From Helicoverpa zea (taxonomy: Eukaryota > Arthropoda > Insecta > Lepidoptera > Noctuidae), in contig NC_061482.1 in the NCBI RefSeq assembly GCF_022581195.2, forward strand, positions 62,001 to 126,000: DNA of 64,000 nucleotides, read 5' to 3'. Shown piece by piece: positions 42,321-53,989 of the stretch; position 1 is the stretch's first letter; every line of letters begins with the position of its first letter. A program made the translations under genes and the position numbers. Below the pieces are notes generated by a model, which was given only the letters and a program-made list of their open reading frames with translations, was not told where the DNA came from and made no database searches.

Positions 42321-42451
42321 ATTTAATAGATAACATAATTTAATAGATAAAGAAATAACTTAAAATTAAATAAAAGCAACATATAAAGAAAAATAACTAT
42401 AAAAAGAAGGTATGCTACACAAAAATATTCGCAATATTATAATACAAATCC

Positions 42452-43598
42452 CACCCAAAACAAAAATGTGAAAGACTGCCAAGTTCGATAATATGGGAAT
42501 GATTCGCCTATAAAAGAAGTGAGATCTGAATAAGTACCAAGTTCCATACACATACTTCAGTTAAAAATACTTACTTTTTAATGATGTTACTTGGCAAGTT
42601 TTCACACACCTTGTTATGAACCTACCAAACGCAATGAATCAAGTATTTAATTTTCTATTAAAACTTGCCAAGTAACATCATTAAAAAGTAACTATTTTTA
42701 ACTGAGGCATGTGTATGGAACTTGGTACTTATTCAGATCTCACTTCTTTTATAGGCGAATCATTCCCATATTATCAAACTTGGCAGTCTTTCACATTTTT
42801 GTTTTGGGTGGGATTTCATTTATTTTTGTAAGGTTGTTTATTTTATTTTTTTCTTATGATTAAGTTAGTTAAGGAAATGTCTCATTTAGGTATACTATCT
42901 TTCAGATTTTTGAATATGCACTATGCTTCTTACAAAAAAATGAACTAGATTAACTAAATGGACTAGATTTACCAACTGACTGACATGACATGTTATCATA
43001 TATTATGTTCGTGGATCAAAGTTACACATTTGTTATTTTCGAAAGTGACTCACACTTGGCCGTTTTCAGATTTTTACTTTACTTTGTCTAGATACAAACC
43101 TTTGTAACGAATTTCAGATCGGTACAACCATTAGAAGATATATTATATAGATAAAGTTCGTTTTAGTTCCTTAGAGGTATAAATTTACACCTTCATTATT
43201 TTGAAACCGACTCACACTTGGCCATTTTCAGATTTTTCCCTTTACCTTGACATAAAGACCTACCTCCATGCCAAATTTCAAGTCAATACGACCATTGGAA
43301 GTGGTCTAGGTTTTTGATGAGTGAGTCAGTCAGTCAGTCAGTCAGTGAGTGTATAGTAAAAATAGCGATTTTCTGACGTCAATATCTCAAGACCTACAAT
43401 AGGTATATTAATGAAATTTTGTATTTTAGATAAGTGAGGGGGTCTCAACAGATACTAGAAATTTGATAAGCGTAAATAAAATAGATTTTGAGTTATAGGG
43501 GGGTTGAATTTGGCCCGAAATGGTTCGTGTAATATAACCCACGGCCGGTGTGTCGCTTTTTTTGCTCGAACTTGGCGGACACACTGCCGTGTGTCTAG
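42452..43598 (+). mobile_element. Same hairpin element, copy B, with an internal inverted duplication
   Basis: 42452-42664 matches the start of copy A. 42665-42818 is the reverse complement of that start. 43240-43598 matches the rest through the terminal hairpin and TAGA. Either two head-to-head copies recombined, or one copy inserted into another. Confidence 0.55.
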
Positions 43599-43756
43599 AT
43601 AAATACTTAAATAATATACTACATACTACCTACTATATTACATTAAACGCCTTCCTCTCTTCTAACTATTTGCTGTGCCCATCAGGGTCCATAATTGTGA
43701 CTACCTCTATTATTTTATATTTTCCACCAAATGTACATTATGGAATGCAATAAATG

Positions 43757-43785
43757 ATAATATATGATATGATATGATATGATAG
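43757..43785 (+). repeat. ATATG microsatellite
   Basis: ATATGATATGATATGATATG, probably a LINE tail. Confidence 0.8.
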
Positions 43786-44486
43786 ATCATTTCTTATTAT
43801 GGAGACATATTCCAAAAGTATGGGGTTTAGGAACTATAAGACAATTTAGTATCCTTAATAATCAATTAACTTCAAGTTTGTTAATCAATTACTCGGAATT
43901 GCGTGGACCGATTTTGAAATATATTTATTTTCTGTTATTCTGTTTTCTGTTTCTGTTATTCTGTTTTCATCAGCAATGTGTACGTGCTTAATGCATGTTC
44001 CCAAATAATAAAAATTACGTCTGTAACTCAATTGAGGGCGCTACAATATCAGTGCAAAATAATATTGCAATAACATATAATTCGTATATGCTCTCTAAAA
44101 AGTCTGAAATAAAATAAAGCAAAATTAAAAATTTGGAAAAAACCCCCGACGGTAAAAATCTTATTGAAAAATAATAAAATAACTCTAAACCCCCGACTTA
44201 ACCCAATTATTATGTAACTAAACACTATAATAGACGTAAAAAAAATTCTAAAAGATTTGATATCTCCAGAAATCGGTAATAGATATACTTAACTACTTAA
44301 ACAATGAATATGGGTCTGCCCTTTCTATATGAAAGGACAATGCCGGATTTTGTATGGACCCTGTCCCCACCCACCAACAGACTTGAAACTAGTGTCATAA
44401 AAAATCTCATTGGTTTGGTTTGTTGTACATATTTAGTTTAGAAAGTACCCTGAGTGTGAGCAAGTTGCATGAGTGTAGGAACTTAC

Positions 44487-44628
44487 ATCGTCGATGGGCG
44501 CGGCGCAGGGCAGCGGCGGCGACGACGTGCAGGAGTGCGGCGGCAGCGCGGGCGGCACGCGCCGACTCGCCGCCACCAGCCGCAGCGGCGCCGCCGGCGG
44601 CCGCAGCGAGTAGTATGCCGTCACGACG
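44487..44628 (-). CDS. Host gene exon B, Pro/Ala-rich
   Basis: On the minus strand, acceptor GGTGTTACAG, a 142-bp exon beginning with one base plus 47 codons, then donor GTAAGT (perfect consensus). The frame reads VVTAYYSLRPPAAPLRLVAA, SRRVPPALPPHSCTSSPPLP and CAAPIDD. It ends in phase 0, matching exon C, and its first base completes the codon left by exon A (or the optional exon at 47820). GC is far above the surroundings. No family recognised. Confidence 0.6.
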
Positions 44629-44814
44629 CTGTAACACCGTCACCGTCGGCTTTCACTATAAACCTTTATGTTTATTTAGCAACTTGACTAAAGTTATACC
44701 TGCAGCCGCCGGTGCGTCCGGAATTAAGAGAATTCATTTATTGTAAGGCTCACCGTGTGCCATGGGCAAAACATGCTTTAAACACATACACACATAATAT
44801 TAATGAACATCTTG

Positions 44815-44904
44815 AGAAGTCATGGTGGCCTATTGGGCAAAGAACCAACAAGTGGTTCGATTCCAGGTCAGGCAAGTACCAATGCACTTTTCTAAGTTTG
44901 TATG
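44815..44904 (+). repeat. tRNA-derived SINE, 5' part, split by the element at 44905
   Basis: The A box is in TGGTGGCCTATTGGGC, the B box is GGTTCGATTCC at 44856. The SINE continues at 46065 after the insertion and ends GGAGGATGATGAG near 46515. Confidence 0.8.
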
Positions 44905-46064
44905 TGTTATGGACCATGTGATTAATTCGGGCATTATTTATAATGCCCGAGCATTATGAATAATGTCTAGTTTTATCGGGCCAAGTGATTAATAACTATC
45001 TTAACTTCATTATTTATCACATTGCACGGGCATTATTATATTGCTACATGACAGTTGGGCAATTTGATAAAAAAGCTATATTTTACGCGGTGATATTTTC
45101 ATTTGACTTGGAGAAGATGTTAATTATGCCAAATAATAAGTCTAATTGCTTAAACTTTAGTTTATTTTGTTTTGTAATAATAAATAATTTCTATAAAACA
45201 AATATATGTTGTAAAATTTTTGTTTTTCAATTACACTTTATGTTACATTTAAATATGACTTTCCTTAACTTTTAAATGCAAAACTAGTAAATTTTTAAGG
45301 CAGAAGTCCTCCATAATTAATCCAAATCATGAGGCTGATTATTTAAGTGGTTTGATATTTTCATCATCTCAGCCATAGACGTCCACTGCTGAACATAGGC
45401 CTCCCCCTTAGATCTCCACAGATACCTGTTGGAGGCGACCTGCATCCAGCGTCTTCCGACGACCTTTATCAGGTCGTCTGTCCACCTTGTAGGTAGACGT
45501 CCTACGCTGCGTCAGTCTAGCTTGTTAGTCTGTGGTCTCAAATCCAGCACTTTACGACCCCATCGGCCATCTGCTCTGCGAGCAATATGGCCTGCCCATT
45601 GCCACTTCAACTTACTTTAATCCGGTGGGCTATATCGGTAACTTTAGTTCGTCTTCTGATCTCCTCATTTCGGATTCGATCACATAGAGAAACACCGAGC
45701 ATAGCCCTCTCCCTAGCTCGTTGAGCGACTTTGAGCTTTGAGATGAGGCCGATAGTGAGAGACCACGTTTCGGTGCCGTAAGTCATCACTGGTAACACAC
45801 CCTAGTAATAATTGGACTACTTGTCCTAACATAGGGTTTGATACTTAGTTTATTTTAAATTAAATGGCAATAACAATAAAAATGTTTGTATTAAAATTAA
45901 ATATGTTTGTATTACTTTGCCCAAAAGGTCACGGGCAATATGTATAGTGCCCGGTCAATTTGATTATTTGAATAATTATTATCAAATGGCACTCTCATAA
46001 TGGGCATTTTTCATAATGACCGGGCATTATGTATACTGCCCAATTTATCACTTGGTCCATAACA
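44905..46064. mobile_element. DNA element, TGTTATGGACC ends, TATG duplication (Ginger-like)
   Basis: The ends are TGTTATGGACCATGTGATTA and its complement ending ACTTGGTCCATAACA, about 43-bp repeats rich in CGGGCATTAT. Flanked by TATG at 44901-44904 and 46065-46068, and the SINE reads on cleanly when it is removed. A 4-bp duplication with TGTNR...YNACA ends is the recalled pattern of Ginger elements. No integrase-like frame; an RTE-like LINE end (45360-45805) is inserted. Confidence 0.75.
45360..45805 (-). pseudogene. RTE-like LINE 3' end, copy 2
   Basis: The minus strand reads VMTYGTETWSLTIGLISKLK, QRARERAMLGVSLCDRIRNE, RTKVTDIAHRI and, after a frameshift, the WGRKVL...RWMQVASNRYLWRSKG block. 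It ends in a GAT tail (TCATCATC near 45361 in plus). It lies within the Ginger-like element. Confidence 0.8.
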
Positions 46065-46068
46065 TATG

Positions 46069-46515
46069 CACTTTCTAAGTATATCTTAGACACCAGTGAC
46101 TGTGTGTGTGTGTGGCAAGTTAAACTGTAGGTCCCGGCTGTCATTGAACATATTTGGCAGTCGTTACGGGTAGTCAGAAGCTAGTAAGCCTGACAACTTT
46201 GTAACCAAGGGGTGTTGGGTTACTCGGGACTGGGTTGAGGAGGTCAGATAGGCACTCGCTTTTGTAAAACTGATGTGTATGTGCATCTCGCTCACTCATG
46301 AGTAATTGTAAACTATAATAATAAACTCACACCGCATTGTGTGAAGGTGTCATTGCGCACGGCAGTATTAAAATAGTATCCATCGAAACCTCACGTCTTC
46401 TTATTTCTGCACCATTTACCCAAAAACATATCAAAAACACTGATACTCAGCTACATCGGGTTAGACTGGAAGCCAATCCCAACATAGTTGGGAAAAGTCT
46501 CGGAGGATGATGAGT
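46069..46515 (+). repeat. tRNA-derived SINE, 3' part
   Basis: It contains CTTTCTAAGTATATCTTAGA, CTGTAGGTCCCGGCTGTCAT, CCAACATAGTTGGGAAAA and ends GGAGGATGATGAG. It completes the head at 44815-44904. Confidence 0.8.
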
Positions 46516-46607
46516 ATTGAAAATCTTGTTACCTACAATACCTGCCATGCTTTATGGAAATAAATGATTTTATTTGATTTAAGACCCAGCAATCGTTATC
46601 TACCTAA

Positions 46608-46793
46608 AGGTCACTGCACACAGTGGGCGCGACGTGGCGGGACGGGACGGCGACGCGACACTGAGCAGTCGTACTAGATATTACGGACGATACCACACAG
46701 AGCCGTCCCGCTCGACGCGACGCGACGCGACGATCTAGTACATTACAACTGATCAGTGTCCCGCCGCGCCGCGCCCGCTGTGTGCAGGGACCT
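46608..46793. mobile_element. MITE, 186 bp, TAA duplication
   Basis: The ends are AGGTCACTGCACACAGTGGG and CCGCTGTGTGCAGGGACCT, flanked by TAA at 46605-46607 and 46794-46796. The interior is GC-rich with GACGCGACGCGACG. Harbinger-type by duplication. Confidence 0.8.
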
Positions 46794-46805
46794 TAAGTAT
46801 AACTA

Positions 46806-47112
46806 TGTATTTCAAACTAGCTTGTTGTTCTAGTTGTTGCATAGCGCGGTTGCTATGCACGAGGTCTCGGGTAGACACCAATACCGGGTCGGGCCGATAT
46901 CGCTTTGATGGTTTACGATACTTTCACAAAGCAGCCCGGAGTCTGGAAGTTGGTGATTGATACACCCTTGCGTTGGAGAGCACGTTAATGTTGGTCCTGC
47001 GCCTAATCTCTCTCCAGTCGTGACGGATTACCGTCCCATCGGGCTACGGGAGTGAAGGAATAATAGTGCGTGCACCTGTGTCTGCGCAAATGCTTGTGCA
47101 CTATAAAGTTAA
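46806..47112 (+). repeat. Second SINE family (CTGCGCCTAATCTCTCTCC)
   Basis: It contains GGTCTCGGGTAGACACC, AAAGCAGCCCGGAGTCTGGA, GTCCTGCGCCTAATCTCTCT and GTGCACCTGTGTCTGCGCAA. A copy on the other strand is at 55440-55675. Confidence 0.7.
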
Positions 47113-47192
47113 GTGCTGCGCAGCTGGCTAATCTCCTGATGAGAAAAGGCGCTGTGGCCGACAATCTGCATTGACGCCATTATTATTCGTAA

Positions 47193-47664
47193 TGGTACGT
47201 TCACACGCGCGCGTTCAAATCGACATTCAACGGGCACAGTCACGTTCACGAGCGTGTAAACGGTACGCCCAAGCCCGTGAACGCGCCCGTGCCCGTGAAT
47301 CCCGCGAATCGGGCGAGTGTCGGTTTTTTGGCAAAGTTCAAAGGATAAATGTGCGGACGCCCGGCGACTGTTTACACGCGCGCGGGCAGTCAGTCTCTCC
47401 TGCGCTTTCGGGACGAGTGGATCTTCATTCAACGTTGCTAAGAAAATCGCTACGATTGGAGATTACAACATGACGGAATTGTCAACGTCGTTCATCATTT
47501 TGTTTCTTTTTCCAATAAAAATAAGTTAAGCCAAAGGATATGGCAGCAACAACACCGAGGTCCTCGCTGCTCGCCATTCTTGCACTGAGTGACACGACGG
47601 CGTGCGTGTGAACAGCTTGAATGTCCGCCTGCCCGCGACGGGCTGCACGCGTGTAAACGTAGCT
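47193..47664. mobile_element. Harbinger MITE, 472 bp, TAA duplication (inverted relative of 18117-18617)
   Basis: The ends are TGGTACGTTCACACGCG and CGCGTGTAAACGTAGCT, flanked by TAA at 47190-47192 and 47665-47667. It matches 18117-18617 in reverse along its whole length, with a 24-base insertion and loss of part of one GC-rich arm. Confidence 0.85.
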
Positions 47665-47819
47665 TAATCTACTAGTAGCATGAGTGGTAAGCCGACATTG
47701 CGGTCCGTGCAAACCGGCTGCGCTTACAGACCCAGGATGCGGGAGGCGCGCGGGGGGCAGGCGGGGCGCGGGGGGGGCGCGCGCCGCCTCCGCCGCCGTC
47801 GCTGCCGCCGCCGCCTCAC

Positions 47820-47882
47820 CCGCCGCCGGCCTGGGGGACGCCGACGGGCAGCGCTGGCGCCCCGTTCGAATCGACTCTTCTT
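47820..47882 (-). CDS. Possible host gene exon A2
   Basis: On the minus strand, acceptor AACATAG, one base, 20 codons (RRVDSNGAPALPVGVPQAGG), two bases, donor GTGAGG. Phase is compatible with lying between exons A and B, and may be optional because A also joins B directly. The pyrimidine tract is poor. A longer exon using donor GTAAGC at 47727 would be out of phase. The GC-rich segment 47728-47819 beside it is otherwise unexplained. Confidence 0.35.
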
Positions 47883-48059
47883 CTATGTTTGTTCTGTTTA
47901 TGCAAGCATTATCAGAAAATATGTTGGTCCCACCTAAAACACACTTAAGTACGTTTAAAAAAATGCAAAAAAAAGGCTTCCTATTTATAGAATGTTGTAA
48001 ATGGCCTCTTTATAGGAAAAAAATCAACTCTCTTTCGGCTATGCTGTATTTTGTAACAT

Positions 48060-48640
48060 TTATTTATTTATTACAGACAGGTACAATCCAATGCGTTAGC
48101 GAGGCACTTATTTAAAATACTAACTACTTACAAAAATAAAATAAAAAACAAACAACAAAACACAAGATATTTACACAAAATAAATTTAAAATAAAATAGA
48201 ATATAACAATACAATAATAACAAAAGTATGTATGTCCTATAATCCTAATCTAGTTTATAACATAATATAAACAAAATCATCCTTGCGAGTTCACTGAACT
48301 GACACGAGAAAATGTCTATCTTGTTCTGGATTTCGTTAATAGTACGGATCGCTCGCGTGAGAGGCGTCTTGGCCAGTATGTTGGTCCTGGCAGTCGGCAC
48401 TGACAGCAGTGGCGGGCGCCGTTGTCTCTCCACATAGCGGTCCGGCACACAGAGACACAAGCACCGTAGTACGCCGGGATTGTGTTCTTTGCCACGGAGT
48501 AATTTAATAATATATAATATAAGGGCAAATTCTCGCCGCACCTTTAACTGGTTGTACCCGACCATACCCAGCACGAACAATGTGGGGTACACACGGAGGA
48601 GAAAAGACTAGCGGAGGTGCCCTAACGTAAAATCTCCTAA
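48060..48640 (-). pseudogene. LINE C-terminal fragment, minus strand
   Basis: The minus strand reads YPTLFVLGMVGYNQLKVRRE, FALILYIIKLLRGKEHNPGV, CVPDRYVERQRRPPLLSVPT and NEIQNKIDIFSCQF. This is another copy of the LINE whose longer copy is 50367-52190; both share GGAGAAAAGACTAGCGGAG. It ends in an ATTT-rich tail. Confidence 0.7.
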
Positions 48641-48968
48641 CAAAGCAGCGCGCCAAAATTCGGGTGAGCGGGGGACGAGGAACGTTACTGGCTCCACCCG
48701 TGCTCCACCCTTATACGCCTTTTATGGGAAACCACCCATTTTTTGTAAATCCATCTAGCGTGGAATAGGATGATTAAAATCTAACCCTAAACTAACATCG
48801 ACCACTACCACTAGTGACATAAAAGCAAAATAAATACTCAAAATTATATAATAATTCTTTAAAAATAGTAATTGAATTAGAAAGTTTGAAGAAGCATTCA
48901 TTTGAAATGAACGAAGAAAAAGAGAGAGATAAAAAAGTTAGAAAATTAATTCTTATATAAATATAATT

Positions 48969-49322
48969 TTGGGCAGAGAACTTGCCCCACAACAATTTAT
49001 TTACTCCCCCAGAAATGAAATAGGTATAATTCTACTAGGAATCATTAATCGGAGACTCGATGAAAAATCAGTTTTATTCACCACGGGTCTAAAATACCCC
49101 CTTGGTGTAATTTCAGTATCAACTTATGTCATTGTGTTAGTTCATCTACTAGCCACTATGGCATCACAAGCACGAAAACTCGTTCTATTTGTTCTAGAAC
49201 CGTGCTGCGATGACTGTTGTTATTTTCGATGTTGCCATATTACTAAATTCACCAAGAAAAATGGGAATCAAAATTATAGGGACAGTGTTTATCAAATTAG
49301 AGTTTTCATAACTGTATCATAA
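48969..49322 (+). pseudogene. Possible gustatory-receptor C-terminal fragment
   Basis: The open frame of 117 codons has a charged segment (NRRLDEKSVLFTTGLKYPLG) followed by a hydrophobic helix with STYVIVLVHLLA. In insect gustatory receptors the last helix follows a similar FTxxG...TYhhhhhQF pattern; here the final QF is HL. No introns or second exon seen, and it lies in an intron of the minus-strand host gene. A LINE or chance frame cannot be excluded. Confidence 0.25.
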
Positions 49323-50150
49323 AGGAGCATCCACTAAATAACAGACTTTATGTGAGTCGGATGTTGCTCTGAGTAAAGGTAGGTACATTCAAAAAGTATG
49401 TACGGAAAGAGAGATATATCTATGTAAAACATTGCTGATGATGAATATAAATAAATCTACGCTAATTTTTGTCACATCTTATATTTGCTATAAATTGGAG
49501 TCATTGCAAAAATACTGTTTTTATAAAATGTAGAAGACTACGAGATCTAAGAAGATCTTATTACATGTAACTGATCACAACGACGCTGACTGGTTACTAA
49601 AAGAAATACATAGAGTTATTTATGATTAATTTTAAGATAATTGCGGCTTTTTTAAGAATGGGTGATTGAATTTTCGATGTCTGGTAGCACTTAATTTTGT
49701 AACGGGTCTCTCTGTCTTGATGAACACAATTTTACTTCAAATATACGTAAGTCGACTACTTACCGAAAGATGGTGTTTTTATAATTTTAAATTTTCATGA
49801 TAATATATCATATATTTTGGTTTGTAAATAATCTATAAAAAAACATGTAGGATGCAAGGAAAAATGAAGCTGCTTTTTAAGGCAAAAATTGGTACCAATA
49901 ATGTACATTGACACAAGATTCATACGAAAATAATACAGGTTCACTTAGAGGTTCTAGAAATGCAGCTATTCGACGACAGATGTCTCTAGCAAAAAATATG
50001 TTTTAAAGTTAAAATATTACTTACACGTGAAATGTTATCCTATGGTATGTTTCAGTTTGGATCCTGAGCAATTTCTACAATTAATGATAGCGCATTTCAT
50101 CGTTTTAATCGAGTAACAAATAAAATCTGTTGAAATTGTGGTAAATTTAT
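49323..50150. other. Unassigned AT-rich sequence
   Basis: No coding, inverted repeat or known repeat recognised. Confidence 0.35.
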
Positions 50151-50366
50151 TTATTTATTTATATTTTAAGAAGGCTTACAGACTAATACAATAATAGTTT
50201 ACAATATACAATAATAGTTTACAATATACAATAATCATATCGCTAATGACAAGCCTCCACAGATAATAGACACATGTCGATAACAATAAGTAGGTATCTA
50301 TCCAATGTTGCGTGCCAAGTGATTCAAATATTTTAAAGAAAAAAATGTTTCGTTATAGAGTTTTAC

Positions 50367-52190
50367 CTATCCAAAAAATGAGTCAGCTATAAGTCGTCTG
50401 ACTGTATTTGTTTTAGTACAGAATAAGTCTATATCAAGTTCCCGCGCCAATTTGTTAAACTTATTAGCACTTCTCAAGAAAAAGGAATTATGTCTATAAT
50501 TAGTCATTGCAAAAGGTATATCCAATAGTGGTCGTTGACGGAGTTCTACTTTATTGGTACGTAGTGTTAATTTGGATAGCAAATCAGGACAGTCAATAGA
50601 ACCATTTGCAATATTAAGTAAAAAACATATATCATTAATTTCACGTCTCAGGTAAAGAGGTTTCTCAGGTTCAGTTTGATGTGAAGGACGGTCTATGGGC
50701 GGTGTCCAGCCAGGCCTGCCGTGACGTAGTCGTGACGTATTTGACCTACTTGAAGGCGCGTGACCTACCTGCGTTAGGGCATCTCCGCTAGTCTTTTCTC
50801 CTCCGTGGGGGTACATAAGCGGGTACAGCGGATACACCCCGTACAGCCTCCAGTACAAGTGGCGCGTGAACTTGTTCTGCACGCGCTCCAGCATGACAGA
50901 GTACTTGGCTTCGTGTGGAGCCCATATGACACCACCATACTCCAAGTGACTCCTAACGAGTGCGTCGTATAATACCCTTACTGTTGTTATATTCGTAAAT
51001 CCCTGCGACTGCCTAAGTACAAAGCCTAGGTTTCTGTACGCCTTCTTACATATCTTAATAATATACTCGCGAAACGTGAGCTCTGGAGTGAGATGAACCC
51101 CCAGATCACGCACCTGTGTCACTCGCGTCATGGGTGTTGCCTCTGCTTTGTACTCATAGCAGACAGGGCTTCGCGAACGCGTAAAGGATATTACCGAGCA
51201 TTTGGATACATTGAAGTATAGTTAATTGTCATGACTCCACTTCACCACTTTGTCAATGTCATCCTGGAGTCGCGTACAGTCCGACTCGTCCCTTACCTCG
51301 AGCAGTAACTTGAGGTCATCCGCGAACAATAAACATGTAGCATGTCTGACGACTTCCGGCAAGCTGTTTATCATGATGATAAATTCAAGAGGCCCCAAGT
51401 TGCTGCCTTGGCTTACTCCAGACCTTGTGTAGTATGGCTCTGACTCAAACCCATTATAGTTGTTGACTATTATGGCAAGCTGTTTATCATGATGATAAAT
51501 TCAAGAGGCCCCAAGTTGCTGCCTTGGCTTACTCCAGACCTTGTGTAGTATGGCTCTGACTCAAACCCATTATAGTTGTTGACTATAATGGGTATACATA
51601 CTGTTGACGGTCTTTCATGTAGCTGACAAAGAACTGCAACAGATGTGGTGTACAGCCAATATCAGCCAGCTTCCTCAATAAAACATCATTGTCCACGGTG
51701 TCGAAAGCTTTTTTGAAATCAAAATACGCCGCATCTACCTGCACCCCCGCGTCGACCGCCGGTATAACCTGCGCCATGAAGTTAAGCAGGTTGGTGGCAG
51801 TGCTGCGCCCCGGCCGAAAGCCATGCTGAGCGTCCGATAGTTGTGCTCGGACCTGCCCCTGTATAGAACTTTGAATGGCGGACTCAAAAACTTTAGCCGG
51901 TGTCGACAGCACTGCCACTGGTCTGTAACCGCTGACATCTGGACCTGACTTACCCTTAGGTACTGGAACGACGCGTGAGATCTTCCATCGTTCTGGGAAT
52001 GTGGACTGTTGTAAACAGGTATTGTAAATGTAATGCAGGGGACCCGCTAAAACCCTGGCACAGTCCCTGAACAGAAAAGGTGGTATGCCATCCGGACCAG
52101 ATGAGCGTTTCGGCTTGAGATTCTGCAGCGCTATTTGAACATCATTCCGGGTTAAGTTGTTTTAATGAACCCGTGTACTGGTAACACCGG
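50367..52190 (-). pseudogene. LINE, minus strand, RT to C-terminus
   Basis: Order on the minus strand: KFLSPPFKVL-type start and RPVAVLSTPAKVFE near 51918; AQHGFRPGRSTATNLLNFMA; FDFKKAFDTVDNDVLLRKLA (first catalytic Asp); LGPLEFIIMINSLPEVVRHA with LLFADDLKLLLEV (FADD) near 51420-51290. Then 51131-50367, an open frame of 254 codons with VRDLGVHLTPELTF, VLYDALVRSHLEYGGVIWAP and NKFTRHLYWRLYG. The 116-bp tandem duplication at 51358-51589 and frame changes disable it. An I/jockey-type LINE by motif order. Confidence 0.75.
51358..51589. repeat. 116-bp tandem duplication inside the LINE
   Basis: GGCAAGCTGTTTATCATGAT starts at 51358 and again at 51474; the two units differ at about one base. It duplicates the segment next to the RT catalytic region and shifts the frame. 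Confidence 0.9.
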
Positions 52191-52229
52191 CACTGGTAAC
52201 AACATCTGTAAGTGTCCTATATCCTATAT

Positions 52230-52891
52230 CAGTTCGGTTCTTAACCTTTTAGTCATAAGGGACCATTTTAACTAAAGTTTGTCTTGCCGGGGACCACCTC
52301 ATCGGTTTACCTAAATTGAGAGTACTTTGATAAAGAATACTTTATAATTAGCACTCATTTCTTTATTATTAAGCGAAAAAAAATCTGAATTTTTGGGTCA
52401 GTACTTCTCAAAGCTAAACGCATGTCGGCAGTTGTGTAGGTAAGCAAATGCAAAGAAAGAAAAAAGTTGTTTATGGAGTTTCCCAATGCGCGAGCGTAGC
52501 GAGCGCGAAATTTTTGTTTGACTTAAACCAAATGTTACGTAAAATTTTGCCCAAACGTACTTAACTTTTTGTTTGTTGACAAATGCAAAAATAAGGGTAT
52601 ATAGTTTATGAATACGCGAGCGAAGCGAAATTATAATTATTTTTTAAAACTCAAAACCAAAATTACTTAAAATGTAGCCCAAGCATACATTTTCATGAAT
52701 GGGGGGACCAGGTACGACACACCCGATAGACGTTCATGCGAAAACCCCCGCTCGCAATTATATATAAGTTGATTAAAATAAAGTTAGATTACGTATAGCA
52801 ACGTCGCCGTCGCGAAGCAAAGCTTCGCGGACCACTTGGAATGCCTCCAGGGACCACCAGTGGTCCGCGGACCACCGGTTAAGAACCACTG
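52230..52891. mobile_element. hAT-like non-autonomous element, 662 bp, 8-bp duplication
   Basis: The ends are CAGTTCGGTTCTTAACC and GGTTAAGAACCACTG. The 8-bp duplication TCCTATAT is at 52222-52229 and 52892-52899, exact. An 8-bp duplication and CAG...CTG ends are hAT hallmarks. The interior holds GCGAGCGTAGCGAGCG-type repeats and no transposase. Confidence 0.85.
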
Positions 52892-52899
52892 TCCTATAT

Positions 52900-53989
52900 T
52901 AATGCATGTTGTACCTCTAATAAAGAGGAAACAGTTTTTTGTTTGTTGGCAACTTAAAGACTCCGAAACTACGGAACCGAATTAAAAATGATTTCACTGT
53001 CGGAAAGCTACACTCTGGAAGAGTATTTTATAAATTTTTGATTTTAGGAAAGATATCGCTGGATATTGTGTAATTGCTTTGTTATTAGTTTGACTGAGAT
53101 CGAGCAGAAACTGCAAGAGACTCACATCAAACCAAAACAGGAAAGCACTTTCTTTGCAGACATGGTGAAGGGAACAAAAACCCTTATCTAGCCTCATGCA
53201 AATAGCTCACTCGCTATACAGGATTGCGTTTATTCAGTGCGCAAACTTTGTAAACTTACAGTTAAATAAGTTTTATAGATACGTATATTTTTATTTTGTT
53301 CTGATTTAGTACAAAAAAGAATAGTTAATGATAAAGTGTTTATTTTGTAACCCATTGCATGGCCACAGTCGTCTTAGCAGGGACGGGGCGGCTGTGCGGC
53401 GGCAACGCGAAACATGTTTACTGACGCGAGCGCAGCTCCGTAACAATGGTTAGTGTCCATATTTTGCTTATTTTGGGGCGGATAAAAATATAAAAAAAAC
53501 CTGATCGTGCAGATATGTTTGCTATTGATTCTGACCCACCAGTTTACGCACTGCTTAAAATTCAATCCTGTATACCCTAGTGACACTACCAAAACCAACA
53601 ACGAGTTCGGTACCAATGATAGCTACTAATAGCTAGGAACTTAGCACTATTTTAAAAACTACATTATTAATTACAACTATTGTATTATTTGTATTATACA
53701 TAATTCAACTTGGTAACATGGTATTAAGTATTATTATTCTACTTGTAGCATAAAATAAACACTACCTAATTCCTTTGTGAATTCACTCAAAGTATGTCTT
53801 CATTTGAAGGACTTTTAATTTTATTATCGCCAACAGTGTTTTACATGACGTAATATCAGAGGAATGCGCGTTGCGAATGAGATCGGACGACTTTGTGGTG
53901 CATTCGTGCGACTCCGCGGATATTTGCGATGCGAAGCGAGTTTGTGTTATTTTAAAATAAGATATGAAATGGTGTGATGTTTGACTCAC
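52900..53989. other. Intronic sequence without recognised features
   Basis: Several short frames, none with a family pattern. Most likely an intron of the minus-strand host gene. Confidence 0.35.

Noticed and set aside
44420..44746. Plus-strand open frames rich in Ala/Arg
   Set aside because: They are antisense to exon B, whose minus-strand frame has perfect splice borders and matching phase.
44850..44880. A genuine tRNA gene
   Set aside because: Only A- and B-box-like sequences of a SINE head are present; no cloverleaf can be formed.
48969..49200. Nuclear copy of mitochondrial DNA
   Set aside because: The phrase STYVIVLVHLL looks membrane-like, but neither gene order nor any mitochondrial protein matches.
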